From Streptomyces sp. CB02056 (GTDB lineage Bacteria > Actinomycetota > Actinomycetes > Streptomycetales > Streptomycetaceae), in contig NZ_LIPD01000002.1 in assembly GCF_001905545.1 (NCBI RefSeq), forward strand, positions 310,001 through 374,000: DNA of 64,000 nucleotides, in the 5' to 3' direction. The notes under the pieces were generated by a model. It was not told the origin of the DNA and made no database searches. It was given only the letters and a program-made list of their open reading frames with translations. Positions 16,640 through 24,668 of the stretch are shown one piece after another. The stretch's first letter is position 1, and each line of letters opens with the position of its first letter. The translations under genes were made by a program, and so were the position numbers.

Positions 16640-17818
16640 GTGTCGTTGCCACCCCTGGTCGAGCCGGCCGCCGAGCTCACCGTTGACGAGGTCCGCCGGT
16701 ACTCCCGCCACCTGATCATCCCGGACGTGGGCATGGCGGGGCAGAAGCGGCTGAAGAACGCCAAGGTGCTGTGCGTCGGCGCCGGCGGACTCGGCTCGCC
16801 GGCCCTGCTGTACCTGGCCGCCGCCGGTGTCGGCACGCTGGGCATCGTCGAGTTCGACGTGGTCGACGAGTCGAACCTGCAGCGCCAGGTGATCCACGGG
16901 CAGTCGGACGTCGGCCGCTCCAAGGCGGAGTCGGCCCGCGACTCGGTCAAGGAGATCAACCCGTACGTGAACGTGGTGCTGCACGAGGAGCGCCTCGACA
17001 ACTCCAACGTCATGGAGATCTTCGCCGGCTACGACCTGATCGTCGACGGCACCGACAACTTCGCCACCCGCTACCTGGTGAACGACGCCGCGGTGCTGCT
17101 GGGCAAGCCGTACGTGTGGGGCTCGATCTACCGCTTCGACGGCCAGGCCAGCGTGTTCTGGGCCGAGCACGGCCCCTGCTACCGCTGCCTGTACCCGGAG
17201 GCCCCGCCGCCGGGCATGGTCCCCTCCTGCGCCGAGGGCGGCGTGCTGGGCGTGCTGTGCGCGTCCATCGGCTCGATCCAGGTCAACGAGGCGATCAAGC
17301 TGCTGGCCGGCATCGGCGAGCCGCTGCTCGGCCGGCTGATGATCTACGACGCCCTGGAGATGAACTACCGCCAGGTGAAGGTCCGCAAGGACCCGAACTG
17401 CGCCGTCTGCGGTGAGAACCCGACGGTCACCGAGCTGATCGACTACGAGGCCTTCTGCGGCGTCGTGTCGGAGGAGGCGCAGGCCGCCGCCGCCGGTTCG
17501 ACCATCACCTCGCAGCAGCTCAAGCAGTGGCAGGACGACAAGGAGGACATCTACCTCATCGACGTCCGCGAGCCCGGCGAGTACGAGATCGTCAACATCC
17601 CCGGCGCGGTGCTGATCCCGAAGAACGAGTTCCTGATGGGCGACGCGCTGGAGAAGCTGCCGCAGGACCGGAAGATCGTGCTGCACTGCAAGTCGGGCGT
17701 GCGCTCGGCCGAGGTGCTGGCCGTGGTCAAGGCCGCGGGCTTCGGCAACGCCGTCCACCTGGGCGGCGGCGTGCTCGGCTGGGTGAACCAGATCGAGCCG
17801 CACAAGCCGGTCTACTAG
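16640..17818 (+). CDS. moeZ: MoeZ: adenylyltransferase/sulfurtransferase
   Basis: A 392-aa E1-like enzyme that adenylates and then thiocarboxylates sulfur-carrier proteins (MoaD, CysO, ThiS-like) for molybdopterin, cysteine and thiamine-type pathways. The N-terminal ThiF domain shows GAGGLGSPALLYLAAAG near residue 44, DGTDNFATRYL near 137 and the zinc CxxC pairs (CYRC, CAVC). The active-site Cys lies in PSCAEGGVLG. The C-terminal rhodanese domain carries the loop HCKSGVRSAEVL near 352. GTG at 16640 has GGAG 7 nt upstream. It is transcribed alone from a SigR-type promoter and ends at a strong hairpin. A second Moco gene, moaE, lies 34 kb away in the window. Confidence 0.95.
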   Translation: MSLPPLVEPAAELTVDEVRRYSRHLIIPDVGMAGQKRLKNAKVLCVGAGGLGSPALLYLAAAGVGTLGIVEFDVVDESNLQRQVIHGQSDVGRSKAESARDSVKEINPYVNVVLHEERLDNSNVMEIFAGYDLIVDGTDNFATRYLVNDAAVLLGKPYVWGSIYRFDGQASVFWAEHGPCYRCLYPEAPPPGMVPSCAEGGVLGVLCASIGSIQVNEAIKLLAGIGEPLLGRLMIYDALEMNYRQVKVRKDPNCAVCGENPTVTELIDYEAFCGVVSEEAQAAAAGSTITSQQLKQWQDDKEDIYLIDVREPGEYEIVNIPGAVLIPKNEFLMGDALEKLPQDRKIVLHCKSGVRSAEVLAVVKAAGFGNAVHLGGGVLGWVNQIEPHKPVY

Positions 17819-17824
17819 GACGCG

Positions 17825-17884
17825 CACGTGGAAGGGCCCGCCGCGCCTTGGATTCCCAAGGTGACCGGCGGGCCCTTCCACGTG
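17825..17884. terminator. Bidirectional hairpin terminator
   Basis: A perfect 18-bp inverted repeat (17825-17842 and 17867-17884), with a further small CCTTGG/CCAAGG stem in the loop, lies between the convergent moeZ and flippase-like genes. Confidence 0.8.
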
Positions 17885-17897
17885 TCCGGGGGGCGGT

Positions 17898-20636
17898 TCA
17901 GAGCGCGTTCCTGCGCTGGAGCACGTTGTAGGAGATCCAGCCCGGCAGCACCGGCAGCCAGAAGGTGAGCGCGCGGTAGAGGAAGACCGCCGGGGTGGCG
18001 ACCGCGGGGGAGACGTCCGCGACGGTCAGGGCGCCGATCAGGGCGACCTCGACCGGGCCGATGCCGCCGGGGGTGGGGATCGCCGAGCCGGCCGCGTTGG
18101 CGGTCAGGAAGACCACCGCGACGGCCGAGAAGCTGACGTCGCCGCCGAAGGCCTGCACCGAGAAGTCCAGGCAGGCGGTGAAGGAGAGGGTCAGCAGCAG
18201 GATGCCGCCGAAGCCGGTGACCAGCTTGCTGGGCGTCTGCATCAGGTCGAGCATCCGCGGCACCACGCCGAAGAACAGCGAGCGCAGCCGGCCCAGCACG
18301 AACCGGCGCAGCGGCGCGACGGCGGCCACCACCAGGGCGAGCACGGCGGCGGTCAGCACGCCGATGATCACCGCGCGGGAGGCGGAGAGGTCCCCGTTGG
18401 TCTGGCTGCCGGTGATCAGGCCGAAGCTGAACAGCAGCAGCAGGTGCCCGGCCAGGCCGGCCAGCTGGGAGGCGCCGACCGAGGCCACCGCCTGGCCGGA
18501 GCGGATGCCGGCCTTCTGCAGGTAGCGGGTGTTGAGCGCGATGCCGCCGATCGCGGCGGGGGCGACCAGCTTGACGAAGGAGCCGGCCAGCTGGGCGGCG
18601 ACGGTGCGCCGGAACGGCAGCTTCTCGGGCACGAAGCCGGTCAGGCTCATCGCGGCGGCGACGTAGCTGAAGGCGGCGGCGAGCAGGGCGGCCGCGGCCC
18701 AGGCCCAGTTCATCTGGGAGAGCTTCAGCTGGGCCGGCTTGATGGTGGTCAGGGCCAGGTAGGCGGCGAAGGTGAGCGCGATCACCATGATCAGGCTCTT
18801 CGGCTTCAGCCGTTCCAGCTTGGCCGGGGCCATCGGGGCCTCGGGGGCGATCTGGAGGATCTGGCCGCGGATGCGGCTCAGCAGGTCCTCGCCGGCCGCC
18901 GCGATGTCCTCCTCGGCCTGCTCCTGGGTGCGCTCGCCGGCCGCGACCTGCTCCAGCGCCCTGGCCCGGGCGGCGGCCTTGCGCTCCTTGGTGAGCTTGG
19001 CGAGGTCGACCCGGGTGGAGCGGCTCATCCCGACCGGCTGGAGCAGCGGCAGCGCCTGCGCCACCCGCTCGGCGCCGAGCACCGCGTTGGCGGTGGCGAC
19101 GGCGCGCTCCGGGCCGATCCGCAGGGCGAAGGTGGTGAGCAGCTGGGCGACGTCGATCCGCAGGGTCAGGTCGGTGGCGGCGATGTCGCCGCCGGAGAGG
19201 TTGACCAGGCAGCCGGTCCGCCCGTCCACCACCAGCAGGGACTCGCCGGTGAGCCGGCGGTGGGCGATCCGGCGCTCGTGCAGGGCGGTCACCGACTGCC
19301 AGATCGAGGCCATCACCGGGTCGGTGACCTCCTCGTCGGCCAGCTCGTCCAGGGTGCGGCCCTCGACGTTCTCGTACACCAGGATCGCGGCGTCCGGGCC
19401 GAGCTCGGAGGTGGCGACCAGCTGCGGCGCGCGGGCGCCCGAGGCGGCCGCCGCGTACGCGATCAGGGCCTCCTGCTCCAGCGCCTGGCGCAGCGACTGG
19501 GGGCTGCGGCGCACCGCCACCGAGCGCAGCCGCAGCCGGCGCCAGGCCCGGTAGAAGAAGCCGGAGGCCTGCTGCTCGCGGTCGATGATGTGCACGTCCA
19601 GCGGGGGGCCGCCCTGCTGGGTGACCTGGTAGCGGCGGGTGCCGCCGGGGGCGTCGGGGGCGCGCATGGCACCGGCCGGGGTGAAGCCGACCTTGCGCAG
19701 GCCGATCATCAGGTGCTGGCCGGTGGGCCGGATGTTGGGCGAGCCGATCGCGTACAGCGTGCCGTACGCGACGGACCAGCCGGTCAGCACGGTGAGCAGC
19801 AGCGACAGCGGGGTGGTGTAGCCGCCGAGCAGCTCGGTGACCCCGCTGAAGACCACCACCACCCACAGGGCGACCCGCCAGCGCGGTCTGCTCGACATGC
19901 CGACGGCGGTCATGTAGGCGATCACCGGGGCGAGGTAGCCGTGCACCGGGTCGGTGAGGGTGCCGGTGCTGTCCAGCGGCAGCTGGGTCAGCGCGTCCCG
20001 GATGTGGTCGGAGGCGCCTTCGGCCACCCACCAGTCGATGCCGAGCGAGACGCCGTACGCCAGCACCGAGGCGAGCACGCCGTCGGCGACCCGCAGGCCG
20101 TCGCGTTTGATCAGCCGCTCGACCGCGAAGGCCAGCGGCACGGCGAGCACCGCGACGCTGGAGAGCAGGCCGGTGATGGTGGAGAACACCGCGGAGAAGT
20201 GCGGCGCGTTGGAGGCGATGTCCTGCTCGATGCCGGTGGTGGTCGAGGTGGCGATGCCGGCCAGCACGAAGACGGCGACGATCCCGAGGACGCCGGCCAG
20301 GAAGCGGATCAGGTCGGACGGGCGGTGCGCGCGGGCGGCGAGCAGCGGCTCGTCGACGTCCAGGTGCGGGGCCTCGTCCGGCGGCTCGGGCTCCCCGGGC
20401 GGGGCGGCGGGGGCCGCGGGCGCCGGGGCGCCGGTGGTCTCGGCCGGGGGCGGGCCGGGCTGCTCGGGGGTCTTCGCGGGTGCGGGGGTCTTGATCGTCC
20501 GGTCCTTGATCAGGGAGACTTCCGGCGTCGGCCCGGGTTCGGGCCGGCCCTCGCCCCCGCTCCCGGGCGCCGACGGCACGGCGGCAGCGGACTCGTCGGA
20601 GTCCTTGTCCACGCCCACGTCAGCCGTCCCGGTCAT
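17898..20636 (-). CDS. Pseudokinase-LPG synthase TM (YbhN-like) fusion membrane protein
   Basis: A 912-aa polytopic membrane protein. Residues 1-115 are Pro/Glu-rich and disordered. About six membrane segments follow (120-330). Next comes a cytoplasmic kinase-like domain (about 370-560) and then eight or so C-terminal segments of the lysylphosphatidylglycerol synthase TM/UPF0104 family, with the signature IPTPGGIGPVEVALIGAL. In the kinase-like part the catalytic loop reads HRRLTGESLLVV (HRD Asp replaced) and the metal-binding DFG is replaced by NLS, so it is a pseudokinase. The likely role is lipid translocation or envelope homeostasis gated by ligand binding (inference). The start is ATG at 20636, with GAGGA 9 nt upstream. 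No MprF-type aminoacyl transferase domain is present. Confidence 0.85.
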   Translation of the reverse strand: MTGTADVGVDKDSDESAAAVPSAPGSGGEGRPEPGPTPEVSLIKDRTIKTPAPAKTPEQPGPPPAETTGAPAPAAPAAPPGEPEPPDEAPHLDVDEPLLAARAHRPSDLIRFLAGVLGIVAVFVLAGIATSTTTGIEQDIASNAPHFSAVFSTITGLLSSVAVLAVPLAFAVERLIKRDGLRVADGVLASVLAYGVSLGIDWWVAEGASDHIRDALTQLPLDSTGTLTDPVHGYLAPVIAYMTAVGMSSRPRWRVALWVVVVFSGVTELLGGYTTPLSLLLTVLTGWSVAYGTLYAIGSPNIRPTGQHLMIGLRKVGFTPAGAMRAPDAPGGTRRYQVTQQGGPPLDVHIIDREQQASGFFYRAWRRLRLRSVAVRRSPQSLRQALEQEALIAYAAAASGARAPQLVATSELGPDAAILVYENVEGRTLDELADEEVTDPVMASIWQSVTALHERRIAHRRLTGESLLVVDGRTGCLVNLSGGDIAATDLTLRIDVAQLLTTFALRIGPERAVATANAVLGAERVAQALPLLQPVGMSRSTRVDLAKLTKERKAAARARALEQVAAGERTQEQAEEDIAAAGEDLLSRIRGQILQIAPEAPMAPAKLERLKPKSLIMVIALTFAAYLALTTIKPAQLKLSQMNWAWAAAALLAAAFSYVAAAMSLTGFVPEKLPFRRTVAAQLAGSFVKLVAPAAIGGIALNTRYLQKAGIRSGQAVASVGASQLAGLAGHLLLLFSFGLITGSQTNGDLSASRAVIIGVLTAAVLALVVAAVAPLRRFVLGRLRSLFFGVVPRMLDLMQTPSKLVTGFGGILLLTLSFTACLDFSVQAFGGDVSFSAVAVVFLTANAAGSAIPTPGGIGPVEVALIGALTVADVSPAVATPAVFLYRALTFWLPVLPGWISYNVLQRRNAL

Positions 20637-20771
20637 CTGGTCTTGTCCTCGTATCACCACTCACCGCCCCGGAAGATGGTGGCATGCCCCGGCGCCCCGT
20701 GCGGGACAGGGGGCGGATCGGGCGCGGCGGATCGTACGGACGGGGCCGCGGGCGCGCCCCCGTAGGGAAGA

Positions 20772-21125
20772 ATGCCGCAGGTGACGGACGCAACACACGA
20801 CGGCCCTCCGGACGCCCTGCCGCCGTTCGCCGAACTGGTGCTCGACCTGACCGAGCGGATTCCACCCGGCCGGGTGATGACCTACGGCGACGTCGCCGAG
20901 TACCTCGGCCAGGGCGGCCCCCGACAGGTCGGCCGGGTGATGGCCCTGTACGGCGGCCCGGTGCCCTGGTGGCGGGTCGTCCGCGCGGACGGCCGGCTGC
21001 TGCCCGGGCACGAGCACCGCGCCCTCGACCACTACGGCGAGGAGGGCACCCCGCTGCGCGAACTCGCCGACCCGCCCCGGGTCGACCTCAAGCGGGCCCG
21101 CTGGGACGGTCGGCCGATTCCCTAG
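20772..21125 (+). CDS. Alkyltransferase-like (ATL) DNA-binding protein, MGMT fold
   Basis: A 117-aa homologue of the DNA-binding domain of O6-alkylguanine-DNA alkyltransferase. The fold motifs are PPGRVMTYGDVAEYLG (about 31-46), the helix-turn-helix with Arg finger GGPRQVGRVM (about 48-57), and the active-site region PVPWWRVV (63-70). The canonical PCHRV is PWWRV here, so the alkyl-acceptor Cys is absent. ATL proteins bind alkylated guanine and hand it to nucleotide-excision repair. The start is ATG at 20772. No good ribosome-binding site is present, and a GTG three codons on is an alternative. It lies just upstream of the adnAB helicase-nuclease genes. Confidence 0.9.
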   Translation: MPQVTDATHDGPPDALPPFAELVLDLTERIPPGRVMTYGDVAEYLGQGGPRQVGRVMALYGGPVPWWRVVRADGRLLPGHEHRALDHYGEEGTPLRELADPPRVDLKRARWDGRPIP

Positions 21126-21246
21126 GGGGGCTTGACCGACGGCCGCCGCACGGATCGGACTGACAGCGCGGGACCGTAGGCTCGATACGGGCGGGCCCGA
21201 CGCGGGCCTGCCCCGCCATGCCCCTGTTCGACCCCAGGACCCGTTC

Positions 21247-24200
21247 GTGACCTCCCCGTACCGGCTCGTGCGCAGCCCGCTCGTCCAGCCCGACCCACCC
21301 GTGCTGGACGCCTACCAGCGCGCCGTGGTCGAGCACCCCGGCGGGCCGCTGCTGGTGCTGGCCGGGCCGGGCACCGGCAAGACCACCACCCTGGTCGAGG
21401 CGGTCGCCCGGCGGATCGAGGACGGCACCGACCCCGAGCGGATCCTCGTCCTCACCTTCAGCCGCAAGGCCGCGACGGAACTGCGCGACCGGATGTCCGG
21501 ACGGCTCGGCGGCACCGCCGCCCCCCAGGCCACCACCTTCCACTCCTACTGCTACGCCCTGCTGCGCGCCCACCAGGACCCGGAGGACTACGCCGAGCCG
21601 CTGCGGCTGCTCTCCGGCCCCGAACAGGACGTCATGGTCCGCGAACTGCTGGCCGGCGGCGCCGAGGACGCCAAGCTCGGCCTCGGCCGGATCGCCTGGC
21701 CGCTGGACCTGCGGGCCTGCCTGACCACCCGCGGCTTCGCCGACGAGGTCCGCGCCGTCCTCGCCCGCAGCCGCGAACTCGGCCTCGGCGAGGCCGAACT
21801 CGAGCGCTTCGCCCAGGGCGTCCAGCGCCCCGACTGGGCCGCCGCCGCGCACTTCCTCGCCGACTACCTCGACGTGCTCGACCTGCGCGGCGTCCTCGAC
21901 TACGCCGAACTCGTCCACCGCGCCGTGCTGCTCGCCGAGCGCCCCGACGTCGCCGAGCAGCTGCGGCGGCGCTACGACGTCGTCTTCGTCGACGAGTACC
22001 AGGACACCGACCCCTCCCAGGTCCGGCTGCTGCGCCGGCTCGCCGGCGGCGGACGCGACCTCGTCGCGGTCGGCGACCCGGACCAGTCGATCTACGCCTT
22101 CCGCGGCGCCGACATCAACGGCATCCTCGACTTCCCGCAGACCTTCCGACAGGCCGACGGCAGCCCCGCCGAGGTCAAGGTGCTGCGGGTCTCCCGCCGC
22201 TCCGGCGCCCTGCTGCTCGCCGCCTCCCGGGAGGTCGCCCGCCGGATGCCGATGGGCCGGCTTCCCGCCGACAAGCTCGCCCAGCACCGCGCCCTGCTGC
22301 CCTCCCGCGAAGGCGGCAGGGTCGAGGTCTACACCTACCCGACCCCCGGCGCCGAACTCGACTCGATCGCCGACCTGCTGCGCCGCGCCCACCTGGAGGA
22401 CGGCGTGCCCTGGGGCGAGATGGCCGTGCTCGTCCGGGCCGGCGCCCGCTCCATCCCCGGCGTACGGCGGGCCCTCGGCGCGGCCGGCGTCCCGCTGGAG
22501 ATCGACGGCGACGACCTGCCGCTGCGCGAGGAGCCGGCCGTCGCCCAGCTGCTGCTCGCCCTGCGGGTCTGCGCCGAACAGGCCGCCCGCGACAAGCAGG
22601 GCGACCCGGACGCCCCCGACCCGCTCACCACCGACCTGGCGCACGCCCTGCTCACCGGCCCGCTCGGCGGCCTCGACGGCTCCGACCTGCGCCGCCTCGG
22701 CCGCGCCCTGCGCGAGGAGGAACGCGCCGCGCTGCGCGCCGAGGCCAGGGCCCGCCTCCGGACCCCCGAGGGCGGGACGGACGACGGGAGCGCGACGACG
22801 GACCCCGGCCCCGGCCCCGGCCCCGCCGCCGCCCCCCGCCCGGCCGGCGAACTGATCCGCGAGGCCCTCGCCGAACCCGAGCGCCTCGTCGCCCTCGACC
22901 CCGCGCACGCCCGCCGCGCCCGCGACCTCGGCACCCTGCTGCGCAAGGTCCGCGAACTGCTGGCCGGCGGCTGCACCGCCGAGGAGGCGCTCTGGGAGCT
23001 GTGGGACGGCAGCCGCCGCTGGCGCGAGCGACTGGAACGGGCCGCCCTGCGCGGCGGCGCGGCCGGCCGCAACGCCGACCGCGACCTGGACGCGCTCTGC
23101 GCCCTGTTCGAGACCGCCGCCCGCGCCGAGGAACAGGTCACCGGCCACCGCAGCGCCCTCGACCTGCTCGCCGAACTCGAAGCCCAGGACATCGCCGCCG
23201 ACACCCTCACCGTCCGGACCGTGCGCCCCGAGGCGGTGCGGCTGATGACCGCCCACCGCTCCAAGGGCCTGGAGTGGCGCCTGGTCGTGGTGGCCGGCGT
23301 CCAGGACGGCCTCTGGCCCGACCTGCGCCGCCGCGGCTCCCTGCTGGAGGCCGACCGGATCGGCCGCGACGGCCTCGCCGAACCGCTCTCCCCGGGCGCG
23401 CTGCTCGGCGAGGAGCGCCGGCTCTTCTACGTCGCCGCGACCCGCGCCAAGGAACGGCTGATCGTCACCGCCGTCAAGGCCCCCGCCGACGACGGCGACG
23501 AACCGTCCCGCTTCCTGCGCGAGCTCTACCGCGAGGACGTCGACCCCAGGACCGGCAGGGTCGTCCGCCGCACCCCGCCGGTCACCGTCGAGGACGTCAC
23601 CCACCGGCCGCGCCGCCCGCTGTCCGTCGCCGCGCTGGTCGCCGAACTGCGCGCCGTCACCGTCGACCCCGCCCGCTCGCCCGAACTGCGCCGCGCCGCC
23701 GCCGAACGCCTCGCCACCCTCGCCGCCGCCACCGACGAGGAGGGGCAGCCGCTGGTGCCCGCCGCCCGCCCCGAACGCTGGTGGGGCCTGGACGACCCGA
23801 CCGCCGCCGCCGAGCCGCTGCGCAGCGCCGACGCGCCCGTACGGCTGTCCGGCAGCGGACTGGAACAGCTGGAGAGCTGCTCCCTGCAGTGGTTCCTGGA
23901 CAAGGAGGTCAAGGCGCGCGGCGCCGGCTCGGCCGCCCAGGGCTTCGGCAACGTGGTGCACGCCCTCGCCGACGAGGTCGGCTCCGGCCGCACCCCCGCC
24001 GACCTCGCCGTGCTCATGGAGCGGCTGGACACCGTCTGGGACGCGCTGGCCTTCGACGCGCCCTGGAAGTCCCAGCAGGAGAAGACCGAGGCCCGCGCCG
24101 CCCTGGAGCGCTTCCTCAACTGGCACGTCCTGGAGCGCGGCCGGGACCTCGTCGCCACCGAGCACGGCTTCGACGTCACCCTCGACGTCGGCGGCGTCTC

Positions 24201-24636
24201 GGTGCGCATCCGCGGCTCGATGGACCGGGTGGAGAAGGACTCCGCCGGGCGCGCCTACGTGGTCGACTTCAAGACCGGCAAGCAGATACCCACCGACAGG
24301 TCGCTGCCCGAGCACAAGCAGCTCGCCGTCTACCAGCTCGCCGTCCGGGCCGGCGCCCTCAACGAGCTGCCCGGCTTCCCCGGGCACCCGCCGGACACCG
24401 GCGGCGCCGAACTCGTCCACCTGCGCGAGCCCGCCGCCAAGGCCGCCCAGGACACCCCCAAGGTGCAGCACCAGGAGCCGCCGCAGGGCGAGCCCTGGAT
24501 CGAGAACCTGCTCGCCGAGGCGGCCGGGAAGGTCCTCGCCGAGCGCTTCGTCCCGCAGACCGGCGGCGGCTGCGACCGCTGCACCTTCCGCCGCAGCTGC
24601 TCCGCCCAGCGCGACGGGGCGCAGCTCGTGGAGTGA
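21247..24636 (+). CDS. adnA: AdnA-type helicase-nuclease subunit (UvrD-like, Fe-S nuclease)
   Basis: A 1129-aa first subunit of the actinobacterial AdnAB-like double-strand-break resection motor. The Walker A is LAGPGTGKTTT near residue 38. Motifs follow: TFSRKAATELRDRM (Ia), VDEYQDTDPSQVRLL (II), AVGDPDQSIYAFRGADI (III) and TAHRSKGLEWRLVVVAG (V). The C-terminal RecB-like nuclease has GSMDR and VVDFKTGK near 990-1010. Four cysteines bracket the nuclease: one in ESCSLQWF near 878, then CDRCTFRRSC near 1108-1118. This is the iron-staple pattern of Fe-S nucleases. GTG at 21247 has AGGA 7 nt upstream. adnB follows after 32 nt. The A/B naming rests on gene order and may be swapped. The locus has been reported essential in Streptomyces. 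Confidence 0.88.
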   Translation: MTSPYRLVRSPLVQPDPPVLDAYQRAVVEHPGGPLLVLAGPGTGKTTTLVEAVARRIEDGTDPERILVLTFSRKAATELRDRMSGRLGGTAAPQATTFHSYCYALLRAHQDPEDYAEPLRLLSGPEQDVMVRELLAGGAEDAKLGLGRIAWPLDLRACLTTRGFADEVRAVLARSRELGLGEAELERFAQGVQRPDWAAAAHFLADYLDVLDLRGVLDYAELVHRAVLLAERPDVAEQLRRRYDVVFVDEYQDTDPSQVRLLRRLAGGGRDLVAVGDPDQSIYAFRGADINGILDFPQTFRQADGSPAEVKVLRVSRRSGALLLAASREVARRMPMGRLPADKLAQHRALLPSREGGRVEVYTYPTPGAELDSIADLLRRAHLEDGVPWGEMAVLVRAGARSIPGVRRALGAAGVPLEIDGDDLPLREEPAVAQLLLALRVCAEQAARDKQGDPDAPDPLTTDLAHALLTGPLGGLDGSDLRRLGRALREEERAALRAEARARLRTPEGGTDDGSATTDPGPGPGPAAAPRPAGELIREALAEPERLVALDPAHARRARDLGTLLRKVRELLAGGCTAEEALWELWDGSRRWRERLERAALRGGAAGRNADRDLDALCALFETAARAEEQVTGHRSALDLLAELEAQDIAADTLTVRTVRPEAVRLMTAHRSKGLEWRLVVVAGVQDGLWPDLRRRGSLLEADRIGRDGLAEPLSPGALLGEERRLFYVAATRAKERLIVTAVKAPADDGDEPSRFLRELYREDVDPRTGRVVRRTPPVTVEDVTHRPRRPLSVAALVAELRAVTVDPARSPELRRAAAERLATLAAATDEEGQPLVPAARPERWWGLDDPTAAAEPLRSADAPVRLSGSGLEQLESCSLQWFLDKEVKARGAGSAAQGFGNVVHALADEVGSGRTPADLAVLMERLDTVWDALAFDAPWKSQQEKTEARAALERFLNWHVLERGRDLVATEHGFDVTLDVGGVSVRIRGSMDRVEKDSAGRAYVVDFKTGKQIPTDRSLPEHKQLAVYQLAVRAGALNELPGFPGHPPDTGGAELVHLREPAAKAAQDTPKVQHQEPPQGEPWIENLLAEAAGKVLAERFVPQTGGGCDRCTFRRSCSAQRDGAQLVE

Positions 24637-24668
24637 ATCCTGTCCGACGCTCCGGTTACGGTTGCGGG

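Noticed and set aside
12261..16652. A 1463-codon open frame on the minus strand
   Set aside because: Low-complexity Arg/Ala/Pro translation antisense to the glycosyltransferase, membrane-protein and epimerase genes; a by-product of high GC.
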